Assembly: GCA_035286785.1 (NCBI GenBank)
Contig: DATECS010000443.1
Span: 1-12,767 of the forward strand
Direction of reading: 5' to 3'
Length of the DNA stretch: 12,767 nucleotides
Source: UBA11386 sp035286785
GTDB taxonomy: Bacteria > Planctomycetota > Planctomycetia > Pirellulales > Thermoguttaceae
In this document: positions 6,945-12,767 of the stretch, in pieces
How positions within the stretch are numbered: the stretch's first letter is position 1
Layout of the letters: each line of letters begins with the position of its first letter
Made by a program: the position numbers and the translations under genes
The notes under the pieces: model-generated
Database searches by the model: none
Told to the model about the DNA's origin: nothing
Seen by the model: only the letters and a program-made list of their open reading frames with translations

Positions 6945-7183
6945 GGTATAAACCTGCAAGTAGAGGCGAGATGCACCCAAAACGAAAAGATAAGGTGTAT
7001 GTGTCTTCAGACCAACACATGCGACGCAAATTTTACCCCTTTTCAGATACCTTGCGGCACTCCCCCAATAGGTGGCCAGTATTGCCCCAATCGCCCTTGC
7101 GGCGTCCGGCCCCTTTCGCTATTGTCCCCCGTCGCGCATTGTCGCACCACTCGCCGCCATCCCACTTTCGTGGTAGGTGAATC
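6945..7183. other. Divergent spacer, no gene seen
   Basis: This 239-nt stretch separates the minus-strand zinc-ribbon membrane protein from the plus-strand TPR lipoprotein, so both promoters should be here. I could not assign a convincing -35/-10 pair on either strand. The TPR gene has a clear ribosome binding site, TAGGTGA at 7174-7180. A short CCAC/GTGG stem (7162-7165, 7170-7173) lies just before it. Confidence 0.5.
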
Positions 7184-7996
7184 ATGAAATACAACGCCCA
7201 AAAGGGGTCGGAACTATTTTTCGAGCCATCCGCCACGCGGAGAATCGCCGTCTTGCTGAAAAATAGTTCCGACCCCTTTTTCTTTGTTGTCGCAATGGTG
7301 GCAGTATCGCTTTGTGGGTGCGGCGGGCTGGCGGCCCGGGGACTCAACGCCGAAGGCGTCCGCAAGTTCGAACGGGCCCAATACGAGCAGTCACTCGCCC
7401 AATTCCAGCAAGCCGTCCAGAACGATCCGAACAGCGCCGACGCCTATTACAACTTGGGCGCGGTTTATCATCGGATGGGCACGCTCAACTGTCGCCCACC
7501 GGACTTGGAGCAGGCCGAACGTTACTACAATCAGTGTCTCGACCACGACGCCGACCACGCCGAATGTTATCGCGGCCTGTCCGTCCTGCTGGCCGAGCAG
7601 GGACGCACCGAAGAGGCCTTCCGTCTATTGGAAGGTTGGGCCGACCGGCGCGGCGATCTGGCCGAGCCGAAAATCGAATTGGCCCGATTGCGCGAAGAGA
7701 CGGGCAACCTGGCCGCGGCGAAGGAACGGTTGGTCGAGGCGCTGGCCATCGACCCGAATCACCCCCGGGCCCTCTCCGCGCTGGGCAATCTGCAAGAAAA
7801 GGCGGGCGAACAGTCCCAGGCGTTGGCCAACTACCAGCGTTCGCTCTGGCACGATCGGTTCCAGCCCCAGGTGGCCGCGCGAATCGCCTCGCTCCAAGCC
7901 GGCCTTCCCACCACGGTCACCGGCGTCGCTCCCGTGACTGTCCCGCCCGGCGCCGCCACCCAAACGGCCACGCGAGCCAACGGGTTGCTTCGCTAA
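7184..7996 (+). CDS. TPR-repeat lipoprotein with a hairpin element inside its signal peptide
   Basis: This 270-aa envelope protein is probably a scaffold. Start ATG 7184 has a good ribosome binding site (TAGGTGA, 7174-7180). TPR-type helices run from about residue 55 to 235: FERAQYEQSLAQFQQAVQ, then SADAYYNLGAVYHRMG, LEQAERYYNQCLDHDADHAE, a repeat near 130-160, GNLAAAKERLVEALAIDPNH, and SQALANYQRSL. Residues 31-46 are hydrophobic and end in LCGC, a plausible lipobox with Cys46 as the lipidated residue. Residues 6-32 are encoded by an 81-nt inverted-repeat element (7200-7280). Removing it in silico keeps the frame and leaves MKYNALFVVAMVAVSLCGC, a textbook lipoprotein signal. The C-terminus (245-265) is Pro/Thr/Ala-rich. 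Partner unknown. Export efficiency of the interrupted signal is uncertain. Confidence 0.85.
   Translation: MKYNAQKGSELFFEPSATRRIAVLLKNSSDPFFFVVAMVAVSLCGCGGLAARGLNAEGVRKFERAQYEQSLAQFQQAVQNDPNSADAYYNLGAVYHRMGTLNCRPPDLEQAERYYNQCLDHDADHAECYRGLSVLLAEQGRTEEAFRLLEGWADRRGDLAEPKIELARLREETGNLAAAKERLVEALAIDPNHPRALSALGNLQEKAGEQSQALANYQRSLWHDRFQPQVAARIASLQAGLPTTVTGVAPVTVPPGAATQTATRANGLLR
7200..7280. mobile_element. 81-nt MITE/REP-like hairpin element inside a coding sequence
   Basis: The perfect 23-bp arms 7200-7222 and 7258-7280 (AAAAGGGGTCGGAACTATTT... and its complement) enclose a 35-nt loop holding a small CCGC/GCGG stem. The whole unit is 81 nt, a multiple of three, and lies in the 5' end of the TPR lipoprotein gene. 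The AAAAGGGG ends resemble those of the repeats at 12360-12543. No transposase is present. It probably moved in trans, as REP-type elements do; that mechanism is inference. Confidence 0.75.
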
Positions 7997-8026
7997 TCGT
8001 CAATCATCTTGCCCACATAATGTGTA

Positions 8027-8205
8027 ATGGGCACCGTCCACCGCGACACGCCCGGCGGCGAAGCGGTCGGTGTGCTGGCCCTGGACAACCGCCCCCGGCC
8101 GACGCGATGAACGAAGTCATCGCCCTGGACGCCGTCACCCGCGCCTGGATCATCGACCTGCCCCCGGCCCGCGAGATGCCGGGGTGGATGGGACGGACGG
8201 CGTAG
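8027..8205 (+). pseudogene. Frameshifted coding remnant downstream of the TPR gene
   Basis: Two short frames look like one broken protein. ATG 8027 to TGA 8110 encodes 27 residues (...GEAVGVLALDNRPRPTR). ATG 8107 to TAG 8205 encodes 32 more (MNEVIALDAVTRAWIIDLPP...). They overlap by ATGA. Codons are strongly GC-ended and the joined sequence reads like a folded protein, unlike typical out-of-frame noise. A -1 shift at 8107 would fuse them. I recognise no family. The last 56 bases overlap the 3' end of the minus-strand sigma partner. A genuinely coupled pair of tiny genes is the alternative. Confidence 0.35.
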
Positions 8206-9733
8206 AGCGAGGGATCCCTTTTTCGATCTTCCTCCGCTCCTCTTCTGAGAGATTGCGGGGCCCGTTTCGCTCCTGCCAGTTTCGTACGTGATCCTCAATG
8301 GATTGGACATACTCGGCCGCTGCGATGTCTTCTGTGTCGGAACTCCGTGTTACCCACCCCATTTCCTCTTTCTTGCGGCCAAAATCGACTCGCTCATACT
8401 TGGGGCAAAGCTCCAAACGTCTGTAAACGTTCGGGGGAAGTGCCCGAAGATCGCCGTAGACCCGCTCGGCAATCTGTCGTAGCGTTGGAAGTTTCTCAGA
8501 CACCGGCACATCGACTTCGACGTCCCACATGACGTCATGGATGACGCCACGGTGATCTTTGAAGCGGTCCGCGAACCGACCCCAGGGTCTGAAACCGACG
8601 GCGAACTTGACCTTGTCGGACGTTTGCTTCGACTGCCGCGCCGGCCGAACTCGCGGATCGGCCGGAATGATCCACCATCGCACGTCAACGCGATGATAGA
8701 GGGCCTCGGCCAAATCGATGTGATCCGAGTCGCTCAGAGAAAGGCGTGCGGGTGGATTCGCGATGAAAAGGTCGGGCCGAAGTCGGCGTGGCTCGGCGGG
8801 AAACTCGCGAAGCGTTTGCTCCGTTCCTCGCATCGACGTGAGCAAGAAAACGCCTCCGTCTTCAAGTCGCTCAATCGCGTGGATTGCGAAGATAATGCCT
8901 TCTCGCTCTTTGACGTAAACGGCCTTATCCAGATCGGCCATCGCATCGAACGCTTTTTCGACGTCGATGATCTGAACGTCATGTCCGAATTTCGGCTGGA
9001 ATAGATCTTGATCGACGGGCCGGTCGAATTCCCAGCGGTGGACGATCTGCGTTTTCCACCTGTCGTCGACATTTTTCTCCATCAGCACGCGACGAACGCG
9101 GTTTTCGGGCGCTACGAGAATGAGGACTCGCATTTCTTGCCCGTCGGGCCAGTTGGGTCCGGTGACCCGATAGCACTTGCATGGAGTGTCGTCGATCCGG
9201 CGGTCGCCTTCGGGATACCGCCGAGAGTCCCTGCCGAGCAGGCGTTGCAGATCAAGGGCCTCCTCCAGAGTGTCGCCCATGCCCGTGCTGGCCGAGCGAT
9301 ACGCCATCTGTGTCCCCTTGCGATACTGCCAGTAATTCCGGCTGTTATCGAGACAAGTTTTGCCGAAGGCATCAACCCGAAATCCGACTTCTCGCAGGTA
9401 CCAAGACTCCATGTAGCGAGTCTCTTTTCCTTCTTGGATTACGTTGGCAACGACATGCAGTGAATTTGCCCGACGGATGGCCTCGCGAACCTGGGCATAG
9501 AGCGAATTCGTATTGCCTCCCCAAACGATCACCATGCCAACGACAATCACGATGGCGACCGCCATCGCGCCGGAAAGGAGAGAACGGCGAAACCACAATG
9601 GCCGCGGTCGGATCAGGGTGGCTGGGGCGTCGGTTTCAAGCCGGGACATGACGCAATCCACGAGGGAAGCGTCGGCTGGCCAGTCGCGAGCCAGTTGTTC
9701 GAGAGTGTCGATGACTTGACGATCGCTATTCAT
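8150..9733 (-). CDS. Sigma-linked one-pass membrane protein (putative anti-sigma/LolA-like)
   Basis: This 527-aa protein is the partner of the upstream ECF sigma factor. Its ATG (9731-9733) overlaps the sigma stop codon as ATGA, implying translational coupling. Residues 1-47 are cytoplasmic and could hold the sigma-binding segment. One membrane helix spans about 51-72 (SLLSGAMAVAIVIVVGMVIV). A large outer domain begins LYAQVREAIRRANSLHVVAN, a pattern of planctomycete sigma partners with a LolA-like fold; that fold is inferred. No zinc-type anti-sigma HxxxCxxC motif is seen. Codon use is less GC-biased than the gcv genes. The last residues (PRSTPSVPSTPASRGPGAGR) are low-complexity and overlap a coding-looking remnant on the other strand, suggesting an eroded or extended C-terminus. 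Confidence 0.75.
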   Translation of the reverse strand: MNSDRQVIDTLEQLARDWPADASLVDCVMSRLETDAPATLIRPRPLWFRRSLLSGAMAVAIVIVVGMVIVWGGNTNSLYAQVREAIRRANSLHVVANVIQEGKETRYMESWYLREVGFRVDAFGKTCLDNSRNYWQYRKGTQMAYRSASTGMGDTLEEALDLQRLLGRDSRRYPEGDRRIDDTPCKCYRVTGPNWPDGQEMRVLILVAPENRVRRVLMEKNVDDRWKTQIVHRWEFDRPVDQDLFQPKFGHDVQIIDVEKAFDAMADLDKAVYVKEREGIIFAIHAIERLEDGGVFLLTSMRGTEQTLREFPAEPRRLRPDLFIANPPARLSLSDSDHIDLAEALYHRVDVRWWIIPADPRVRPARQSKQTSDKVKFAVGFRPWGRFADRFKDHRGVIHDVMWDVEVDVPVSEKLPTLRQIAERVYGDLRALPPNVYRRLELCPKYERVDFGRKKEEMGWVTRSSDTEDIAAAEYVQSIEDHVRNWQERNGPRNLSEEERRKIEKGIPRSTPSVPSTPASRGPGAGR

Positions 9734-10251
9734 GTCTTCACCTTTTCCATCAGTTTGCGCAAACGTGCCACGGACCGTGACAGTTGCTTGGTGACGGTTC
9801 CCACGGAACGACCGGTCATCAAAGCGATAGACCTGACCGAGTGACCACCCAAGTATCGGAGCATGACAACCGATTGGTGTTGCTCAGGCAGCCGACCGAT
9901 AGCCTGGATCAACCTCTCGCGAAGATCTCCAGGTTCAGGGCAGTCCCGGCCGATCACGTCGTCCGTCAAGGTCGCGGTACGCATGCGGGAGCGTTGCTTC
10001 GATTCGCGTTGTGCCTTGCGCCGGGTAATTTTCAGAACCCACGGACCGAACGACGACGCATCGCGGAGCGTGGCCAAGCTATGATAAGCGGTAAGGAACG
10101 CCTCCTGAGCCGTATCTTGAGCCAAGTGGAACTCACCGAGTATCGACCAGGCGGCGGTGATCACGGCACACTCGTGCCTTCGAATCAATTCCGCGAACGC
10201 GGATCGATCACCGGACAGAACACGCCGGACAGTTTCAGCGTCTGATTTCAT
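9730..10251 (-). CDS. ECF-family RNA polymerase sigma factor
   Basis: This sigma70-family ECF factor recruits RNA polymerase to a specific promoter set, probably in response to an envelope or stress signal. From the ATG at 10251 it is 173 aa; a GTG at 10275 would add eight residues. Region 2 covers about residues 17-85 (FAELIRRHECAVITAAWSIL, then DTAQEAFLTAYHSL). Region 4 is about 112-168 (LPEQHQSVVMLRYLGGHSVRS, then MTGRSVGTVTKQLSRSVARL), with the usual helix-turn-helix. The gene ends in ATGA overlap with the membrane partner, so the two form an operon. A weak candidate promoter lies at 10384-10412. The ECF group and target regulon cannot be named from sequence reading. Confidence 0.92.
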   Translation of the reverse strand: MKSDAETVRRVLSGDRSAFAELIRRHECAVITAAWSILGEFHLAQDTAQEAFLTAYHSLATLRDASSFGPWVLKITRRKAQRESKQRSRMRTATLTDDVIGRDCPEPGDLRERLIQAIGRLPEQHQSVVMLRYLGGHSVRSIALMTGRSVGTVTKQLSRSVARLRKLMEKVKT

Positions 10252-10535
10252 TGGTTTCCCATCGCCGGGTTCCACGGTCTTCTACAACCATAGAGACATG
10301 AAGTCGGTCCAATGCGTCCAGAAACGCCGGGACTTCTTCAGCGGATGCTCGCTCAACCTCAGTGCTGGCGGCTCCAAGCTCTTACAATATCGGCACTTGC
10401 GGCGCGCGGCAATCACCGGGCCTCGCGATGCTCTTGAGCCGGACCCAAGCAGCAATTAGGATGAGAAGACGGGGCTACAAAGCGACAATTTGGGGCCCTC
10501 CGACAAGTCTCTCTTGCCCGTGTGATTGCCGCCCC
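10252..10535. other. Divergent spacer between sigma operon and M48 gene
   Basis: This 284-nt stretch separates two divergent transcription units. On the minus strand TTGCCG (complement of 10407-10412) and TATTGT (complement of 10384-10389) are 17 nt apart, a weak -35/-10 pair for the sigma operon. No obvious ribosome binding site precedes the M48 ATG at 10536. An open minus-strand frame 10235-10381 has no start codon near its beginning and was rejected. Confidence 0.4.
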
Positions 10536-11276
10536 ATGCAAATCGTCCTCATCCTGGCCCTTGTCGCCACGTTGTTCATCGCCGAAAACGCTCCTGCTTC
10601 GCCGTTGGCGGGCAACGTCGGCGTACGGGTGCTGTTGGCTGCGTTGGCGATGGCATGCGTGCCGGGGGCGGCGGTGGCCGTCGCAAAGATTACTTCGCGG
10701 CGACTTCGCCGGCGGACGGCTGATCCCGAACGGGTGCTCGCGTCCTATCGCCGATTGCGGCGCATTCAGGTCGCCGTGTGGCTCGCGGCCGTGGTGGGCA
10801 TCGCCTATGGGCTCGGCTGGGCCCAGATCGTGCGTTTCAACTGGCATCTCGACCGGGTGCCGTTTCTCGACGACTTGCTGATCCTCGCGCCGGTGCTCGT
10901 GCCGCTGGTGCTTTCCTGGGCCGCGTTTTATGAGGTGGATCGCGCGACGTGCCACGGACCGGGCGTATCGATGCGCGAGTATCTCGATCTACACGCGCGT
11001 CACTATCTGGCCATTGTGCTGCTGCCCGTGGTCGCGCTGTTGGCCGTGCAGGATCTCGTGGGCCTGTTGTTGCCCGAGGGCCCGTGGCGGAGCGACGCCT
11101 TGCTGCTTGCGCCGATCGTGGGGATGGTGGCACTGTTGGTCGTTTTTCCGGTGCTGCTGCGGCGCGTCTGGCGGACCCGGCCGCTCCCCGCCGGAGAACT
11201 CCGCACCCGGCTCGAAACGATGGCCCGGCTGCACGGCCTGCGGCTGGCCGAAATCCTGGTCTGGGACACCCGCTAG
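10536..11276 (+). CDS. N-terminal half: multi-pass membrane domain of the M48 protein
   Basis: This 246-aa chain has about six hydrophobic segments: near 1-18, 31-51, 78-95, 114-132, 158-178 and 188-208. A basic loop (SRRLRRRTADPERVLASYRR, about 54-73) lies between the second and third. It contains no catalytic motif. The ATG at 10536 begins a plausible membrane N-terminus (MQIVLILALVATLF); the frame is open upstream to 10362 but that stretch looks non-coding. It ends at HGLRLAEILVWDTR and the TAG at 11274, in the middle of the peptidase-adjacent conserved region, so it is not a natural C-terminus. Confidence 0.6.
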   Translation: MQIVLILALVATLFIAENAPASPLAGNVGVRVLLAALAMACVPGAAVAVAKITSRRLRRRTADPERVLASYRRLRRIQVAVWLAAVVGIAYGLGWAQIVRFNWHLDRVPFLDDLLILAPVLVPLVLSWAAFYEVDRATCHGPGVSMREYLDLHARHYLAIVLLPVVALLAVQDLVGLLLPEGPWRSDALLLAPIVGMVALLVVFPVLLRRVWRTRPLPAGELRTRLETMARLHGLRLAEILVWDTR

Positions 11277-11906
11277 ATGGTCGTCAACGCGGCGGTGACC
11301 GGCTTCTGGCCTCGGCTGCGTTACGTCTTCCTGACCGATGGGCTCTTGGAATGGCTCGACAACGACCAGATCGCGGCCGTCTTCGGGCACGAGCTGGCCC
11401 ATGTGCGGCACCGGCACCTGTGGCTTCGGGCGGCGGCCATGCTCATCCCGTTGAGCCTGGGGCTGTTCGTTTTCTATGGTTTTCCCGGCTTGGTCCGAGA
11501 AGGAGAGATTTTCGCCCGCTCGGCCGGCCTCAACCTGGACAGTTGGTTCGCGGTACCGGCGTTGGTCGGGATGATCGCCTATGTACTTACGTTTTTTGGC
11601 TTCTATTCGCGGTGCCTGGAGTACGAGGCCGACCTGGCGGCCTGCCGAAGCATCCCTACTGACGAGGGGGTTCTTGTCTTCTGTTCGGCCCTGGAGCGGC
11701 TGGCGGCGGCCTGTGGAAATCGCCGGTCGCGGACCTGGCAGCACGGGAGTATTGCCCGCCGGGTCGATTTTCTTGAATCCGTCCGGCGCGCACCGGAACT
11801 TGGCCTAAGATTCGATAGACGGGTTCGCCTGCTCGGAGGCATCGTGATCGGCCTGTCGCTGAGCCCTTTGATCTGCCTGCTCGTGTGCTCCTGCCTGCTC
11901 GGCTGA
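11277..11906 (+). CDS. C-terminal half: M48 peptidase catalytic domain
   Basis: This 209-aa chain begins at the ATG directly after the TAG. It carries FGHELAHVRHRH, with His38, Glu39 and His42 as the zinc/catalytic HExxH motif. SRCLEYEADLAACRS has Glu115 as the likely third zinc ligand. Hydrophobic segments lie near 50-70, 92-110 and at the C-terminus (about 187-208). The start VVNAAVTGFWPRLRYVFLTD is internal to known M48 families rather than a native N-terminus. If translated alone by re-initiation (TAGATG) it might keep the active site but lose most of the membrane anchor. Confidence 0.75.
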   Translation: MVVNAAVTGFWPRLRYVFLTDGLLEWLDNDQIAAVFGHELAHVRHRHLWLRAAAMLIPLSLGLFVFYGFPGLVREGEIFARSAGLNLDSWFAVPALVGMIAYVLTFFGFYSRCLEYEADLAACRSIPTDEGVLVFCSALERLAAACGNRRSRTWQHGSIARRVDFLESVRRAPELGLRFDRRVRLLGGIVIGLSLSPLICLLVCSCLLG

Positions 11907-12119
11907 CACCTTCGCGAGTCGAAACGGAAGGATCGTCAAAGCCGCCTTATATTTTCCAGAATCCGCATCTTACGTGGAACTTCGTCTGGAATTCTAGGCT
12001 GCGGAGTGACGATTCCGAGGTATGCAGCGAAGTGGGGTCGAGGCCATAGCGAGCCGCGAGCCGTCGTTTCGGGATCCGGAAAACTCGCTTCTTTTCAAAC
12101 TCGACCGATGGAAACGGCA

Positions 12120-12338
12120 ATGATCAACACTACCCTGCACCATCGGGTCTTCAGTGCACTCGAAGGGAACGTGCATCTGAGGGGCCGACAATTTTCTCTT
12201 GAGGCCGAACAAGGCCGCGTCACGCTGCGTGGAACCGTCCGCTCCTACTACCAGAAACAGATGGCCCAGGAAGCGGTCCGCTACGTGGACGGCGTGAGCG
12301 AAATCAGCAACGAACTCGAAGTCGCCCAAGTCGTCTAG
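12120..12338 (+). CDS. Single BON-domain protein
   Basis: BON domains bind membranes or phospholipids in secreted proteins and recur as small adaptors in others. From ATG 12120 the product is 72 aa and is almost entirely one BON domain (about 6-70), with GRVTLRGTVRSYYQKQMAQE (32-51) and VDGVSEISNELEV (56-68) as the core. There is no signal peptide, so it is probably cytoplasmic. An in-frame ATG at 12108 would add four residues (META). Neither start has a convincing ribosome binding site. An upstream extension to 12006 looks non-coding. A large inverted repeat begins 21 nt after the stop codon. Confidence 0.82.
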   Translation: MINTTLHHRVFSALEGNVHLRGRQFSLEAEQGRVTLRGTVRSYYQKQMAQEAVRYVDGVSEISNELEVAQVV

Positions 12339-12359
12339 CGTCCGCGCGGGTTCAGCGGG

Positions 12360-12543
12360 AAAAGGGGGACTGGCTCCGTCGCCCAAGTAGCCGTGGCAGT
12401 GGAAGACGCGTTGCCGCCACGGTGCCTGTCCCCCTTTTCCATGCAGTACGTTGACCGTCCGTCGCAAAAGGGGACAGGCACCGTCGCCATGGACCCTCTT
12501 GGCGGAAACACGTTTGTCAAGGCGACGGAGCCAGTCCCCTTTT
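12360..12543. repeat. Nested four-arm inverted repeat with AAAAGGGG ends
   Basis: Four related arms are arranged A-B'-B-A'. Outer arms 12360-12383 and 12521-12543 pair over 23 bp with one bulged G. Inner arms 12419-12438 and 12466-12484 pair over 19 bp with one bulged C. A (GGACTGGCTCCGTCGCC) and B (GGACAGGCACCGTCGCC) differ at two sites, and each partner arm carries the matching complement. It lies between two convergent genes and may block read-through. The AAAAGGGG ends recall the element at 7200-7280. Confidence 0.85.
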
Positions 12544-12555
12544 GTAACGCCTGAT

Positions 12556-12767
12556 CTACCGCGGCCGCCGGGGCGCATCGCCCATCACGGCGTTGACCCG
12601 ATCTTCATAGGCCGGCAACCGATCTTCCAGCCGGCACGTTCGAAGCACCTCGCGGTTGTGCGGCGACAGTCCCGCCAGGTGAATCACCCCGCCGTGCGCC
12701 CCGATCCGCCGCTGCAAGCGGACCAACTGGGCAATGAGAATCGACCGCAGCAATTCCACCTCGTCCA
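12556..12767 (-). CDS. STAS-domain protein, C-terminal part (partial)
   Basis: The gene runs off the right edge, so only its last 69 or so codons are visible (stop at 12556-12558). The sequence LRSILIAQLVRLQRRIGAHGG, then VIHLAGLSPHNREVLRTCRL, matches the second half of a STAS domain, the anti-sigma-antagonist fold. The usual helix start (often SSAxLG) appears here as LRSILIAQ, so the phosphorylatable serine region may differ; the N-terminal half that would decide this is outside the window. A short basic tail (DAPRRPR) ends the protein. A possible role in partner-switching regulation is family-level inference. Confidence 0.8.
   Translation of the reverse strand, partial: DEVELLRSILIAQLVRLQRRIGAHGGVIHLAGLSPHNREVLRTCRLEDRLPAYEDRVNAVMGDAPRRPR

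Larger units (their letters stand above)
10536..11906 (+). pseudogene. M48-family membrane metallopeptidase split by an in-frame TAG
   Basis: The two halves at 10536-11276 and 11277-11906 are in the same frame and read as one 456-residue protein apart from the TAG at 11274-11276. The joined sequence resembles M48 (HtpX/Ste24-like) zinc peptidases with an N-terminal multi-helix membrane domain. HELAH and the downstream EYEAD are present, so the active site is intact. A CAG-to-TAG change would explain it by one transition. It is either an interrupted gene, a sequencing error, or a gene expressed as two chains through re-initiation at the ATG that directly follows the stop. Confidence 0.75.

Noticed and set aside
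7200..7280. Reading the hairpin as an intrinsic terminator or attenuator
   Set aside because: It lies after the ribosome binding site and inside an open frame, and the T-run after it is part of the repeat arm; an inserted repeat explains it better, though a regulatory effect is not excluded.
10235..10381. Open minus-strand frame upstream of the sigma factor with a protein-like stretch
   Set aside because: No start codon near its beginning, a stop directly upstream, and overlap with the sigma N-terminus in another frame.
11274..11276. Pyrrolysine or programmed read-through at the TAG
   Set aside because: No structural or context signal for recoding is seen, and the stop is directly followed by ATG; a nonsense change or error is simpler.
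10989..11744. 251-codon minus-strand open frame opposite the M48 gene
   Set aside because: Gln/Arg-rich antisense shadow; the plus strand carries intact M48 catalytic motifs.

Overview
The window is GC-rich and gene-dense, and it most likely comes from a member of the Planctomycetota (Pirellulales-like). That is an inference from three things: a split glycine decarboxylase (gcvPA/gcvPB) followed by a LipM-type octanoyltransferase, an ECF sigma factor coupled to a large one-pass membrane partner, and many inverted-repeat cassettes between genes, including two with AAAAGGGG ends. No rRNA, tRNA, CRISPR array or transposase gene was seen.

Layout. Positions 33-3966 (+) are the glycine-cleavage block: gcvPA, gcvPB and a lipM-type octanoyltransferase, which together decarboxylate glycine and supply the lipoyl precursor for GcvH (not in the window). 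A near-consensus sigma70-type promoter overlapping the lipM stop codon leads into an FHA-domain protein (4118-4795, +). Then come an 86-aa conserved-looking small protein (5033-5293, +), a 0.4-kb non-coding stretch with a degenerate repeat, and a Lys/Arg-rich protein (5710-6213, +) that ends at a strong intrinsic terminator. That terminator overlaps the stop codon of a convergent two-TM zinc-ribbon-like membrane protein (6270-6944, -). A TPR lipoprotein (7184-7996, +) follows; its signal peptide carries an 81-nt hairpin element. Positions 8027-8205 hold a frameshifted, coding-looking remnant that meets the 3' end of an ECF sigma / membrane-partner pair (8150-10251, -) whose ORFs overlap by ATGA. 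Downstream, an M48-family membrane metallopeptidase (10536-11906, +) is split by one in-frame TAG. The window ends with a single-BON-domain protein (12120-12338, +), a four-arm nested inverted repeat, and the C-terminal part of a STAS-domain protein (12556-12767, -).

I did not find an obvious new multi-gene system. The strongest unusual observations are: (1) the 81-nt hairpin insert in the TPR lipoprotein, whose removal in silico keeps frame and regenerates a canonical lipoprotein signal peptide; (2) the single amber codon that cuts an otherwise intact M48 peptidase, directly followed by an ATG; (3) the nested inverted repeat at 12360-12543, whose arm pairs differ by compensatory changes; and (4) the frameshifted remnant under the 3' end of the sigma-partner gene.
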